Shown in pieces: positions 37,897 to 47,429 of a stretch of DNA of 64,000 nt. A model generated the notes under the pieces. It saw nothing but the letters and a program-made list of their open reading frames with translations, did not search any database and had not been told where the DNA came from. The stretch spans positions 248,001-312,000 of the forward strand of contig JAPYOS010000002.1 in the NCBI GenBank assembly GCA_029938085.1. The letters run 5' to 3'. A program made the position numbers and the translations under genes. Origin of the DNA: Oceanospirillaceae bacterium (GTDB lineage Bacteria > Pseudomonadota > Gammaproteobacteria > Pseudomonadales > Balneatricaceae). Every line of letters starts with the position of its first letter. Position 1 is the first letter of the stretch.

Positions 37897-38495
37897 CCTA
37901 GCAACTCCTCGATCTTCTTCAGAGCAGCAACGGTTACGATAACCTTCTCGCTTCCAACCAAGCTAACAGGGTTAATGCCAGCGGCATCAACAACGTCAAT
38001 CTTAGGGATGTTACGAGCGGCCAAGTAAAGGCCCGTTTCTACTGCTTCAGTCACAATTAGTGCGTCGGTAGCGCCAAACTCAGCAAGCTTAACAAGCATT
38101 GCTTTAGTCTTGGCTTCAGCCAATTCAAACGTTTCAACAACGATTAAACGCTCTTGACGTACTAGCTCGGCTAGGATGCATTGCATCGCAGCACGGTACA
38201 TCTTGCGGTTAACTTTCTGTGAGTGATCTTGAGGACGAGCTGCAAATGCACGACCACCGCCAACCCAAATTGGGCTACGAATAGTACCAGCACGCGCACG
38301 ACCTGTACCCTTCTGATTCCAGGGCTTACGACCGCCACCGCTCACTTCTGAACGGGTCTTCTGCTTGCGAGTACCTTGACGGCCTCCAGCTAGATATGCG
38401 GTTACTACTTGGTGAACAAGCGCTTCATTAAAGTCACGACCAAAGGCTACTTCGGACACTTCAACTGAACCACCTGCGACAAGATTTAAATTCAT
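37893..38495 (-). CDS. rplD: 50S ribosomal protein L4
   Basis: 200 residues. [20 protein letters not shown] and [19 protein letters not shown] form the tunnel loop. In E. coli L4 also represses the S10 operon; whether it does here is not visible. Confidence 0.98.
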   Translation of the reverse strand: MNLNLVAGGSVEVSEVAFGRDFNEALVHQVVTAYLAGGRQGTRKQKTRSEVSGGGRKPWNQKGTGRARAGTIRSPIWVGGGRAFAARPQDHSQKVNRKMYRAAMQCILAELVRQERLIVVETFELAEAKTKAMLVKLAEFGATDALIVTEAVETGLYLAARNIPKIDVVDAAGINPVSLVGSEKVIVTVAALKKIEELLG

Positions 38496-38511
38496 GATAT
38501 TCTCCTAAGCC

Positions 38512-39150
38512 TTACCGACGGATTTTGACGGTAGGTCTAACGATCACATCACCACCTGGTGCACCAGGAACAGCGCCCTTGATCAACAACAGATTATTTT
38601 CTGCGTCAACACGAACGATTTCTAGTGATTGGGTAGTAACTTGTTCAGAGCCCATATGACCCGCCATTTTCTTGCCTTTCCAGACACGACCGGGGGTTTG
38701 ACACTGACCAATAGAACCGATAGAACGGTGGGAGATAGAGTTGCCGTGAGTTGCATCTTGCATTGTAAAATTCCAACGCTTGATACCACCCTGAAAGCCC
38801 TTACCTTTTGATTGGCCTGTTACGTCTACTTTCTCTCCAGCGTTAAAACGCTCGACAGTCAGTGAATCGCCAACAGAGACTTCTTCGCCATCAACATTGC
38901 GCATTTCCCATAAACCACGACCAGCAGCAGTATTTGCCTTAGCAAAATGGCCTGCAGCAGCCTTAGTAACGCGTGAAGCGCGACGTTCGCCAACAGTAAT
39001 CTGAATAGCTGCATAGCCATCCGCATCTGTTGTCTTCACTTGCGTTACGCGGTTGGGATCAACCTCGATAACGGTGACTGGCACGGAATCACCTGCTTCG
39101 GTGAATACACGGGTCATGCCCGTCTTCCGTCCGACTAATCCAATAGTCAT
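38512..39150 (-). CDS. rplC: 50S ribosomal protein L3
   Basis: 212 residues starting [20 protein letters not shown]. The conserved Q-methylation region appears as [21 protein letters not shown] 137-base gap separates it from rpsJ. Confidence 0.98.
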   Translation of the reverse strand: MTIGLVGRKTGMTRVFTEAGDSVPVTVIEVDPNRVTQVKTTDADGYAAIQITVGERRASRVTKAAAGHFAKANTAAGRGLWEMRNVDGEEVSVGDSLTVERFNAGEKVDVTGQSKGKGFQGGIKRWNFTMQDATHGNSISHRSIGSIGQCQTPGRVWKGKKMAGHMGSEQVTTQSLEIVRVDAENNLLLIKGAVPGAPGGDVIVRPTVKIRR

Positions 39151-39287
39151 TGTATTACCTCAAATTGCCAGTTGTGCAAGGGGCTGCTTACCCACTACGG
39201 CTGGTGATACACACCAATTACACGAAAAAAATAATAGTTTTGCACGTTTAGAGCGCTGCCACGCTGCCTTTCGGCACTACGATTCGA
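39151..39287 (-). promoter_or_regulatory. rpsJ-rplC gap with a GNRA-capped hairpin
   Basis: 137 bases. On the minus strand TGCC GAAA GGCA (39265-39276) forms a short stem capped by a GAAA tetraloop 12 bases after the rpsJ stop. A second small stem, GGTG/CACC, lies at 39202-39214. No promoter or terminator is evident. Confidence 0.4.
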
Positions 39288-39599
39288 TTAGCTCAAGCTG
39301 ATCTGAACGTCTACGCCCGCAGCTAGGTCTAGCTTCATCAATGCATCTACAGTCTTTTCTGTAGGGTCAACGATGTCTAGAACACGCTTGTGGGTGCGGA
39401 TCTCGAACTGATCACGCGCGTCTTTGTTGACGTGCGGTGAAGTCAGAACTGTAAAACGCTCTTTGCGTGTAGGTAGTGGAATAGGACCACGAACCTGCGC
39501 GCCAGTACGCTTAGCAGTATCTACGATTTCCAACGTAGAAGAATCAATCAGACGATGATCAAAAGCCTTCAACCGAATACGGATTTTTTGGTTTTGCAT
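39288..39599 (-). CDS. rpsJ: 30S ribosomal protein S10
   Basis: 103 residues starting [20 protein letters not shown], with [20 protein letters not shown]. First gene of the S10 operon. S10 (NusE) also takes part in antitermination. tuf, which usually lies just upstream, is 6.6 kb away here. Confidence 0.98.
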   Translation of the reverse strand: MQNQKIRIRLKAFDHRLIDSSTLEIVDTAKRTGAQVRGPIPLPTRKERFTVLTSPHVNKDARDQFEIRTHKRVLDIVDPTEKTVDALMKLDLAAGVDVQISLS

Positions 39600-39694
39600 T
39601 ATCGACTACAACCTTCTTTAAAACGGGTTTAAATCTAGCCCATCCTCACACCAAAAAGCATAAAACCTTCTGGCCCGAATAAAATGGGTACGAG

Positions 39695-39723
39695 ATTGTA
39701 CGGGATTACACCAACGAATGCAA
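39695..39723 (-). promoter_or_regulatory. Candidate S10 operon promoter
   Basis: On the minus strand TTGCAT (39723-39718), 17 bases, TACAAT (39700-39695). The -10 is 5 of 6 and the -35 is 3 of 6. It would give a leader of about 90 bases before rpsJ. Confidence 0.4.
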
Positions 39724-39846
39724 ACCCTCAGCCGCTTTACCAACAACACCCCTACAAACTTCCGGTCAAGCCATAAGCGCCCGCTGTTACAATTAGCTTA
39801 TACTCGCCACATCAACACACATCGCCCTTAACCGCATACCTCCATC

Positions 39847-40956
39847 ATGGCAGAACCTTTAAAACACCTCGTCGGCCCAAACCTAGTTGACCAACTCGCT
39901 AACAACATTCACGTGAATATGCCTGCATTTAATGCGGCAGGGTTTAGGCAACGGTTTACTGAGCAATATTTAGACTTAGAACTGATGCCTCGCTGTCACT
40001 TGGTGGCGGATTGTTTGTATGAGTTTTTGCCCAGCAACTACCTCGCTGCAGTTAGTGTTGTGGTGGCCAGCCTTGGCCCAGTGCACATGTCCACGGACGA
40101 CTTTAGCGATGTGAGCTTTTTACACTTACCGTTTAGTTTATTTGTGGGCAAGTATGGCTTGGATCACTTTGATGCGTCTATGACAGCTCAATATGAGATT
40201 ACCCAACGATTTAGCGCAGAATTTAGCATCCGGGCCTTTATAGAACGCCACCCAGCTCAAAGCTTTAAGTTGTTCCAACATTGGATTAAAGACCCCAATC
40301 CCCACGTGCGACGATTGGTATCGGAAGGCACTAGACCACGCTTACCATGGGCGAGCCGTTTGCGCAATTTGCAGATAGACCCGTCTCCAATACTCCCCAT
40401 TTTAGAAACGCTTAAGGACGACCCGGAACTCTATGTGCGCCGCTCGGTGGCAAACAACCTCAACGACATTGGCAAGGACCACCCGCACTTGGTGTATGAG
40501 TTACTCGGCAAATGGCAAAAACATAGCAATAAGAACCGAGACTGGGTGATCAACCACGCATTACGCTCGGCAGTTAAACGTTGCGAGCCTGAAGCGCTGG
40601 CGCTGCTGGGTTACACTGACTCAAAAGGCATAGCAACCAACAATAGTTCGGTAACACCCGATCATGCTCTGATAGGTGAATCCGTAAGGATCTCTACAAC
40701 ACTTCACAACCAAGGCTCCCGCTCTGAAGCACTGATGATTGATTTTGCGGTGTACTACATTAAGGCCAATGGCAAAGCGCGACCCAAGGTGTTTAAGTGG
40801 TGCCAATTGGAGCTAGGGCCTTCCACTCAAAAAGCACTAAGTAAAAAGTTGAACCTTGCTAACCTCTCTATTCGCACTCACTACATAGGCACTCATCGAG
40901 TAGACGTGATCATCAACGGCCGATGGTCTTACTTGGGTGAGTTTCAGTTAGGCTAG
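39847..40956 (+). CDS. DNA alkylation repair HEAT-repeat glycosylase, AlkC-like
   Basis: Predicted alkylpurine DNA glycosylase of the AlkC/AlkD fold. The 369 residues have an N-terminal helical part with FSLFVGKYGLDHFDASM and YEITQRFSAEFSIRAFIERH (about 97-140). HEAT-like repeats follow, with DPNPHVRRLVSEGTRPRLPW and DDPELYVRRSVANNLNDIGK (about 148-210), typical of AlkC (COG4335). Residues from about 272 to 369 are beta-rich, consistent with the Ig-like domain described for AlkC-alpha proteins. It is divergent from the S10 operon and convergent with the DUF418 gene 12 bases away. Confidence 0.8.
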   Translation: MAEPLKHLVGPNLVDQLANNIHVNMPAFNAAGFRQRFTEQYLDLELMPRCHLVADCLYEFLPSNYLAAVSVVVASLGPVHMSTDDFSDVSFLHLPFSLFVGKYGLDHFDASMTAQYEITQRFSAEFSIRAFIERHPAQSFKLFQHWIKDPNPHVRRLVSEGTRPRLPWASRLRNLQIDPSPILPILETLKDDPELYVRRSVANNLNDIGKDHPHLVYELLGKWQKHSNKNRDWVINHALRSAVKRCEPEALALLGYTDSKGIATNNSSVTPDHALIGESVRISTTLHNQGSRSEALMIDFAVYYIKANGKARPKVFKWCQLELGPSTQKALSKKLNLANLSIRTHYIGTHRVDVIINGRWSYLGEFQLG

Positions 40957-40968
40957 GCCTTAGCAATA

Positions 40969-42117
40969 CTACCTAAGCACCAACCATCGCCATAGCCTTT
41001 CTAGTGGGCCTTGGCCATAGTGTCGGCGCCAAACCACAGCAAAGACGACCTGAACAAGGCTGTAGACCAAAACCACTGCCATACACTCCAGACGAGTAAG
41101 CTGCCCCCAAAGATCTGGTGCTAGCCATCGAAACAGCAACCCCATCACGACCGATTGGCTGATGTATAGGGTAAAGGCCATTTGGCCTGCACTTTGTAAC
41201 GCACGCGCCAACCACCCACCTATGGCAGCCCAACGCACCATGAGTGCGGCATACACTGCAGCCATGAATGCTGCAGCGATCAGAGGCAATGGGTTGAGCA
41301 CTGCGGATGCGGAAACCCAGCCAGCGTCATATTTTAACCACAAGTCGGCCAACGCCAAAGCTAAACCCACCGCAAATAATACAATGATGCGGCTTACACT
41401 GAGTCCTCGCGTAAAGAACCCACTGTGGTACAGACCCATGCCACAAAACATCATACCCGCTGCCATCCAAGCGAAGGTTATGGCGGCTCCTGCTAATGAG
41501 ACAAAGAAGAAAACGGCCTGTAACACCACCTGTTCTCCATAAGGCCCTGTCCATAATTCGGCCTGTTCTAGTAGCCCAGCGTGGGTTAACTGAATAGCAT
41601 CCCAAGGGTCTTGCGATACCGGTATATCCATTGCAATGGTGGCCCACATCAACAGCGCCATCGCAATGCAGCCTACGGAGTAGGTAATGAATGCCCACTT
41701 AAACAACCAAGCTGCGGGCTTATCCGCCCAGCGATAAACGATCAAACCCACCAAGGCATATATGGTGAGAATATCGCCATACCAAATAAATACCCCATGA
41801 ATCACACCGAATACCAACAACCAATACAACCTGCGTAGCATAAGTTTGCGGCCGTCACGCCCATCTTGACGCATACGCTGCATTTGCAAGGCGAGTCCTG
41901 CGCCAAACAATACAGAAAAAAGCGTTATAAAACGCCCATTAACAAACAACTGCTGTACGCCATAAACCCAAATATCAACCTCGTTAACCACACCAATTAA
42001 CCACAACGGCGTGTCGTAAGCTTGGTAGGGTAAAGTGAAGGCATAGATATTGACCAACAAAATAGCCAATACCGCTACGCCACGAATAAGGTCTAAGCTG
42101 GCAATACGTTGCTGCAT
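40969..42117 (-). CDS. DUF418 (YeiB-like) integral membrane protein
   Basis: 382 residues with about ten hydrophobic helices. The N-terminal RIASLDLIRGVAVLAILLVN and FITLFSVLFGAGLAL are typical of the DUF418/YeiB family. The C-terminal DUF418 part begins near ARALQSAGQMAFTLYISQSV, about residue 300. The function is unknown; the fold is distantly like acyltransferase-3 membrane proteins. It lies downstream of an SDR fragment and the M16 protease gene. Confidence 0.85.
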   Translation of the reverse strand: MQQRIASLDLIRGVAVLAILLVNIYAFTLPYQAYDTPLWLIGVVNEVDIWVYGVQQLFVNGRFITLFSVLFGAGLALQMQRMRQDGRDGRKLMLRRLYWLLVFGVIHGVFIWYGDILTIYALVGLIVYRWADKPAAWLFKWAFITYSVGCIAMALLMWATIAMDIPVSQDPWDAIQLTHAGLLEQAELWTGPYGEQVVLQAVFFFVSLAGAAITFAWMAAGMMFCGMGLYHSGFFTRGLSVSRIIVLFAVGLALALADLWLKYDAGWVSASAVLNPLPLIAAAFMAAVYAALMVRWAAIGGWLARALQSAGQMAFTLYISQSVVMGLLFRWLAPDLWGQLTRLECMAVVLVYSLVQVVFAVVWRRHYGQGPLERLWRWLVLR

Positions 42118-42138
42118 AGAAAAATCCTTTTGTTTGTT

Positions 42139-42197
42139 TTAACTAGCAGCCCAACCGCCGTCTACTATAGCCGTTGCCGTGACCATGGCATCAGCGT
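42139..42197 (-). pseudogene. Remnant of the 3' end of an SDR dehydrogenase gene
   Basis: On the minus strand this reads DAMVTATAIVDGGWAAS followed by TAA, in direct match to the end of the intact SDR at 45076 (SMVTGTGHLVDGGWTAS). Both share CCATGGTCACGG at the nucleotide level. The rest of the gene is absent: the upstream bases belong to the end of the M16 protease gene. The copies differ at several codons, so this is an old paralogue or ortholog remnant rather than a recent copy. Confidence 0.75.
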
Positions 42198-42200
42198 AGT

Positions 42201-44990
42201 TTAGGGCATTAGCACGATCCGGCCCCGCAGGGATTGGGTCCCAAAAAACTGGCCCATCGCCTGATTAGCTAGGGCAACATCAAAATCCGGTAGCATTTGC
42301 TTGGCGTTGCCGACGGCGTTAATGTTTTTACCAAGTAATGGTAGAGACGCCAGTTCCGTCAATGCAGTTTTGGCGTCAGTTTGGTTTTTGTCATAACTTT
42401 GCCTACCAATACGCAAGAAGGTACCTACCTCGTTTTGCTTTAAGCCATCATTAACCAATGTTTTGAATAAGCGCTCTGCTTCAGCTATGGCTGCCTCTAC
42501 ATTTTCTTCATCGCAACTAAACACCACCTGCAACCGATACATGTCTTCGTATACCGATGCACCCTGCACTTGCGCGTGCACACTATAAGTCCAGCCTTTA
42601 TCCTCCCTTAACCCTTGGTGTAACGCTTTGGTTAACTGCTCACCGACAAAGGCCATGTGCAAGGGCGTAACCTGCGCCACAACAGACTTAGGGATCTGAT
42701 ACAAAAGCACAACCTGAGTGGATTTTTCGTTACTGCCTTGGCCACTAATTTGCAAAGGCTCTCGGAGCACGGGTGCACGCCTAAATCCAGCGGGTGGGTT
42801 AGCCGTTAATGGCAAACTCGCCACATTGGCAGCCAAGGTTTGCTCCAATTCATGAGCCTGAATGTCGCCTACAATGCTAAGCACATAATTTTGTGCGCCC
42901 TTATAATGGCGATTATACAGGGCCAACATTTGCGATGCTTGAGTGACGTTTATTTCATCCACTGTGAGGCGCCTAAGACTTGGATCGGTGCCGCTGAACA
43001 CCGCCTCAATGTCTCGATGATAAGGGTCTAGAACGCTACCTTGCATTTCTACAATTACGTCTAAATTTTGTTGCTTGTAATAGTCTAACACCGAGTTTGA
43101 AACTCGCCCCTGGGTCAACGCGTAGTGCATTAGACGCAAGCTAAGATCTACATCTTCACTAGGTGAAGCTAGCTGCATTTCACGTGTAAAATAGGTGTAA
43201 TACGGCTGCAATACAATACCGCGTTGCTCTAACCACTGACTCAACGCTGGACCATCCAGGGCACCCAAGCCGCTTGCCGTCATAGTTTGCAGGGACAGCC
43301 TAGCGTTGATGGCATCTCGGCCCAAGAGCTGATTGAGCCCACCTTGCCCCACCAAATGCATATACACCTTGCCCGGTGCCGAGGCAGAATAGCGATGCTG
43401 CACCGTAATGCCATTGCTTAACTCGAACACTGTCACGCCATTGGCGAGTGTCTGTTGTTGAATAATTTGACCAAGAGCAGCGTTGACTGGCCAGGTTTGC
43501 AAAGACAGTAATTGCACCGCAAAACCGTCATCTACCGACTCCTCAAACAACCACTGACTCAAGTCTGCAGGTGACGGCAAGGTTTGGGTATTAGGCGCCA
43601 CCAATTCAACTTTTAAGTCAGATGCAAACATATCGGCGGCGGCTGTATTGATATCCGCTGATGTAAGCAAAGGCAACTGGGCCTCTAGTGTAGCAAGATA
43701 TTCCTGTTGCCCACGTAACCAAGTGCCGTACACCACGTGGTCAACTGCTATCTCTGCCAGGTGCCAAGCGCTGTCTTGTTGTGGTTGCTCGTTAATGAGC
43801 ATGGCATCTCGCCAAGCATCTAGCTCTATTTTTGAGACCCCAAAAGTGGCAATACGATGACGCTCCTGCGCCAACAGACGCACCGCTTCTGGCAAACTAT
43901 CAAGGCTCGCTTCGAGAGACACGTAGTAGCGCATCATATTGCCATAGGGATGATCCATGCCCGCACTAAATGAGCGCACTCCACCACTCGCTTTAAACCG
44001 CCTTTTCTCTAGTCGCTGCCAAAGTATCTCTAATACTGCATCGTGCTTCATTGTGTCTAACCAATTTACTGCATTGTTTACTGTGGCCTCAGATTCCTCG
44101 CGCATTAATGCAAGCCAGTAGTTGTCCTGTAGCGGGTCTGTAAGCATATGGGTAGAGGTATTATCAAGCGCTGGTGCTGGGTATTGCTGAGCGCGCCCAA
44201 GATCTTTGCTGGGCCATTGGCTAAATTCCAACTCTACCCTTTGACGCATTTTCTCCAGGTTGAAATCGCCGCTAATAATAAGACTAGCGTTGGCGGGCCG
44301 GTAATGATCTTTATAAAAGGTGTTTAGGCTAGTGGCTTGCGCCGCCTGGATGCTCGCCAAGGTACCTATTGGGGGCCGCTCATAATATCTACTGCCGGCC
44401 AAATCCAGCTGGCGAAGCTTGTACTGAGCACGATGAGCCTCTGGCTCTCGCAAGCGCCACTCCTCGCGTACCACACCAATTTCTTGTGCTACTTCGGCTT
44501 CAACAAACTCGCTCTTAAAAGCAAAAGAAGACAATAGTTTTAACGCACTGTGCAAGCGCTGCTGCTCGGCTCCAATCACTTTTAGGTAATAGTTGGTGTG
44601 GTCATACGTGGTGTAAGCATTGGCATGCTGGCCCAACTTTAAATCTAAACTGGTGAGCACATCTTTCACCGGATGACTGCCATCTTCGGCCACCTGCTCA
44701 AACAGCATATGCTCTACGAGGTGAGCATAACCTAATTGATCGTCCGTTTCTTGTAAGCTGCCCGTGTGAATAACTAGGTCTAGCTCAACTTCATCGTTAG
44801 AATGACTATTACTATTAGCCCAAAGAATGACTTCTAGGCCATTATCCAAATAGTACTTTTGCACCGGCCCCTGCTGCTCTTTGGAACTTAATCCAGCACA
44901 ACCTATTAACAATAGACTCGCCAAAACCCAAATTATTGCAATTGCTTGTTTTCCTTTAACGGCCACAGTAACCCCTTGTAAAATTTTCAC
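42201..44990 (-). CDS. M16 family (insulinase/pitrilysin-like) zinc metalloprotease, predicted lipoprotein
   Basis: 929 residues forming two M16 halves. A lipobox LIGC puts the lipidated Cys at about residue 31, so the protein is periplasmic and membrane-anchored. The inverted zinc motif HLVEHMLFE (HxxEH) is at about 89-97, and the downstream zinc Glu lies in EVAQEIGVVREEW near 170-182. The second half (about 510-929) lacks HxxEH, as in the inactive domain of pitrilysin-like enzymes. Its stop lies within a few bases of an SDR gene remnant. The substrate is unknown. Confidence 0.92.
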   Translation of the reverse strand: MKILQGVTVAVKGKQAIAIIWVLASLLLIGCAGLSSKEQQGPVQKYYLDNGLEVILWANSNSHSNDEVELDLVIHTGSLQETDDQLGYAHLVEHMLFEQVAEDGSHPVKDVLTSLDLKLGQHANAYTTYDHTNYYLKVIGAEQQRLHSALKLLSSFAFKSEFVEAEVAQEIGVVREEWRLREPEAHRAQYKLRQLDLAGSRYYERPPIGTLASIQAAQATSLNTFYKDHYRPANASLIISGDFNLEKMRQRVELEFSQWPSKDLGRAQQYPAPALDNTSTHMLTDPLQDNYWLALMREESEATVNNAVNWLDTMKHDAVLEILWQRLEKRRFKASGGVRSFSAGMDHPYGNMMRYYVSLEASLDSLPEAVRLLAQERHRIATFGVSKIELDAWRDAMLINEQPQQDSAWHLAEIAVDHVVYGTWLRGQQEYLATLEAQLPLLTSADINTAAADMFASDLKVELVAPNTQTLPSPADLSQWLFEESVDDGFAVQLLSLQTWPVNAALGQIIQQQTLANGVTVFELSNGITVQHRYSASAPGKVYMHLVGQGGLNQLLGRDAINARLSLQTMTASGLGALDGPALSQWLEQRGIVLQPYYTYFTREMQLASPSEDVDLSLRLMHYALTQGRVSNSVLDYYKQQNLDVIVEMQGSVLDPYHRDIEAVFSGTDPSLRRLTVDEINVTQASQMLALYNRHYKGAQNYVLSIVGDIQAHELEQTLAANVASLPLTANPPAGFRRAPVLREPLQISGQGSNEKSTQVVLLYQIPKSVVAQVTPLHMAFVGEQLTKALHQGLREDKGWTYSVHAQVQGASVYEDMYRLQVVFSCDEENVEAAIAEAERLFKTLVNDGLKQNEVGTFLRIGRQSYDKNQTDAKTALTELASLPLLGKNINAVGNAKQMLPDFDVALANQAMGQFFGTQSLRGRIVLMP

Positions 44991-45075
44991 GGCAAAAAAA
45001 CGTTGATCGACTTTAACTGTAGACTGTATTTATCAAAAGGTAGGATAAACTTGCAGGAATTTTAACAACCAACAA

Positions 45076-45843
45076 TCAACTCGCAGTCCAACCACCGTCC
45101 ACTAAATGCCCTGTGCCCGTGACCATGGACGAGGCATCACTGGCTAAATACACCGCTGCGCCCATCAGGTCTTCTACCTCGCCTACTCTGCCTAACTTAA
45201 TCTGATTTTCAATCCACGCCAGCTTATCGGGATCGGCAAAGGTGGGCGCTGTAAGGGCTGTTCGTATGAACGTTGGACATAGGGTATTGACTCGTATTTG
45301 ATTAGGCCCAAACTCAATGGCCATGGCTTTGGTAAAACCTTCTACTGCATGTTTGGATGCACAATAAACAGCACGGTCTATACCGCCTACATGGGCCATT
45401 TGTGAAGACACGTTAATCAGTGAGCCAGGCTTACCCGCATCAATCAGCCCCTTAGCTACGGCTCGTGTAAGAAAATATGCACCCTTTAGATTAAGGCTCA
45501 TGACAGAATCAAAATCCTCAGGCCGGGTTTCTGTAGCGGGCCCGTGAATAGCCAATCCTGCACTGTTGACTAAGATGTCAAAAGGCCCGTTCTGTACGAC
45601 TTGGTTTTCGGTGTGCTCTACGTCCGCAACATCCATCACCAAGTATGTTGCAGTGTGTCCTTGGGCTACCAGTGCTTGCGTTAATTCCTGCAACTGCGCC
45701 TCTCGCCTTGCAGCTACGGTCACACTAGCCCCTGCCTGAGCAAGGGCCGCCGCCAGCGCCAAACCGATACCAGAGGATGCGCCGGTGATAAGGGCTCGTT
45801 TACCAGTTAAATTAAAGCTAGGAGTTTGCGGGAGTTGTATCAT
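45076..45843 (-). CDS. Short-chain dehydrogenase/reductase (SDR)
   Basis: NAD(P)-dependent oxidoreductase with about 255 residues from MIQLPQTPSFNL. The cofactor motif TGASSGIGLALA lies at about 20-31, the NSAG motif at about 93-96, and the catalytic Ser-Tyr-Lys as S in INVSSQMAHVG and YCASK near 160-164. The C-terminal LVDGGWTAS is typical. The substrate is unknown. I chose ATG at 45843; the open frame runs 28 codons further without a family match. A remnant of a related gene lies beyond the M16 gene. Confidence 0.9.
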   Translation of the reverse strand: MIQLPQTPSFNLTGKRALITGASSGIGLALAAALAQAGASVTVAARREAQLQELTQALVAQGHTATYLVMDVADVEHTENQVVQNGPFDILVNSAGLAIHGPATETRPEDFDSVMSLNLKGAYFLTRAVAKGLIDAGKPGSLINVSSQMAHVGGIDRAVYCASKHAVEGFTKAMAIEFGPNQIRVNTLCPTFIRTALTAPTFADPDKLAWIENQIKLGRVGEVEDLMGAAVYLASDASSMVTGTGHLVDGGWTAS

Positions 45844-46011
45844 AATAAGGAATAGCGCTCTTGTAACACGCCTGCCGACGTCATGTGCAATGATAAGCGC
45901 CCGACTATAACACGGGCGTTTAACCAAGGCGTTATTAAGTTAATTATCCAAGTTTTAGCCAGAATCCGCCCAAGCTGAACAACTAATTACCGAGTCACAA
46001 ACGACAGGCAC

Positions 46012-46050
46012 AAAAAAGCCCCCTTGGCGTGAACCGAGGAGGCTTTTTTA
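46012..46050 (-). terminator. tuf operon terminator
   Basis: AAAAAAGCC...CCT and AGGaGGCTTTTTTA form an imperfect G+C-rich hairpin with T-run on the minus strand, about 137 bases after the tuf stop. REP-like palindromes lie between. Confidence 0.75.
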
Positions 46051-46160
46051 GATCCTGAAACAAGTTCAGGATGACGCCGAGGCGTTCAGGGTGACGTTAT
46101 CGAAGTCTGTCATTCCGGCGTAGGCCGGAATCTAGATCCTGAAACGAATTCAGGATGACA
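46051..46160. repeat. REP/BIME-like palindrome cluster after tuf
   Basis: Two copies of a TCCTGAA/TTCAGGA palindrome (46053-46070 and 46137-46154), each followed by TGAC, flank one ATTCCGGC/GCCGGAAT palindrome (46112-46131). A partial TTCAGGGTGAC lies at 46085-46095. The two types alternate, as in BIMEs. Confidence 0.8.
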
Positions 46161-46186
46161 CTTCTTGGCGTCAGATGACTAGCCGA

Positions 46187-47410
46187 TTAAGCTAGGATCT
46201 TAGCTACAACGCCGGCGCCTACAGTACGGCCACCTTCGCGGATGGCGAAGCGTAAACCTTCATCCATAGCGATTGGGTTAATTAGCTCAACAACCATTTG
46301 GATGTTGTCACCAGGCATAACCATTTCTACGCCTTCAGGCAATTCACATGCACCGGTAATGTCGGTAGTACGGAAGTAGAACTGTGGACGGTATCCCTTA
46401 AAGAAAGGAGTGTGGCGTCCGCCTTCGTCTTTGCCTAGTACGTATACTTCAGCTTCAAACTTGGTGTGTGGAGTGATTGAACCAGGCTTAGCCAATACTT
46501 GACCACGCTCAACGTCTTCACGCTTAGTACCACGTAGTAGTACACCAACGTTCTCGCCTGCACGACCTTCGTCAAGCAACTTACGGAACATCTCAACACC
46601 AGTACAAGTTGACTTGGTAGTGTCCTTGATACCGATCATTTCTACGTCGTCACCAACGTTAACGATACCACGCTCAATACGACCCGTTACTACAGTACCA
46701 CGGCCTTGGATTGAGAATACGTCTTCGATAGGCATGATGAATGCACCATCAATCGCACGCTCTGGCTGTGGGATGTAGCTGTCTAGCGCTTCAACCAACT
46801 TACGTACTGCAGTAGTACCCATTTCGTTGTCGTCTTCGCCGTTCAATGCCATTAGGGCAGATCCCGGGATGATTGGCGTATCGTCGCCTGGGAATTCGTA
46901 CTCGTCTAGAAGCTCACGTAGCTCCATTTCAACAAGCTCAAGCATCTCTGCGTATTCTTCTGAGTCTGCGCCGCCGCAATCTTCAGCCAACAAGTCTGCC
47001 TTGTTTAGGAATACGATGATGTAAGGTACGCCAACCTGGCGAGACAAAAGGATGTGCTCGCGAGTCTGAGGCATTGGGCCGTCAGTTGCGCCACATACTA
47101 GGATAGCGCCGTCCATTTGAGCAGCACCAGTGATCATGTTCTTCACATAATCGGCGTGTCCTGGACAGTCAACGTGGGCGTAATGACGCTCTTCAGAATC
47201 ATACTCAACGTGTGAAGTGGCGATGGTGATACCACGCTCGCGCTCTTCAGGTGCGTTGTCGATTTGAGAGAAGTCTTTTAACTCTCCGCCCCAAGCTTCT
47301 GCACAAACGCGAGTTAGTGCAGCTGTTAATGTAGTTTTACCGTGGTCAACGTGACCGATGGTGCCAACGTTTACGTGTGGCTTATTTCTTTCAAACTTTT
47401 CCTTAGCCAT
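46187..47410 (-). CDS. tuf: Elongation factor Tu
   Basis: GTPase that brings aminoacyl-tRNA to the ribosome. GHVDHGKT is at residues 18-25, DCPGHADY near 80 and NKAD near 136. The 407 residues are about 10 more than Pseudomonas EF-Tu; the extra residues ([15 protein letters not shown]) lie right after NKAD. Domains 2 and 3 are normal, with [15 protein letters not shown] and [15 protein letters not shown]. It ends the str operon, 19 bases after fusA. Confidence 0.98.
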   Translation of the reverse strand: MAKEKFERNKPHVNVGTIGHVDHGKTTLTAALTRVCAEAWGGELKDFSQIDNAPEERERGITIATSHVEYDSEERHYAHVDCPGHADYVKNMITGAAQMDGAILVCGATDGPMPQTREHILLSRQVGVPYIIVFLNKADLLAEDCGGADSEEYAEMLELVEMELRELLDEYEFPGDDTPIIPGSALMALNGEDDNEMGTTAVRKLVEALDSYIPQPERAIDGAFIMPIEDVFSIQGRGTVVTGRIERGIVNVGDDVEMIGIKDTTKSTCTGVEMFRKLLDEGRAGENVGVLLRGTKREDVERGQVLAKPGSITPHTKFEAEVYVLGKDEGGRHTPFFKGYRPQFYFRTTDITGACELPEGVEMVMPGDNIQMVVELINPIAMDEGLRFAIREGGRTVGAGVVAKILA

Positions 47411-47429
47411 GAGTAGAATCCTCTAAAAA

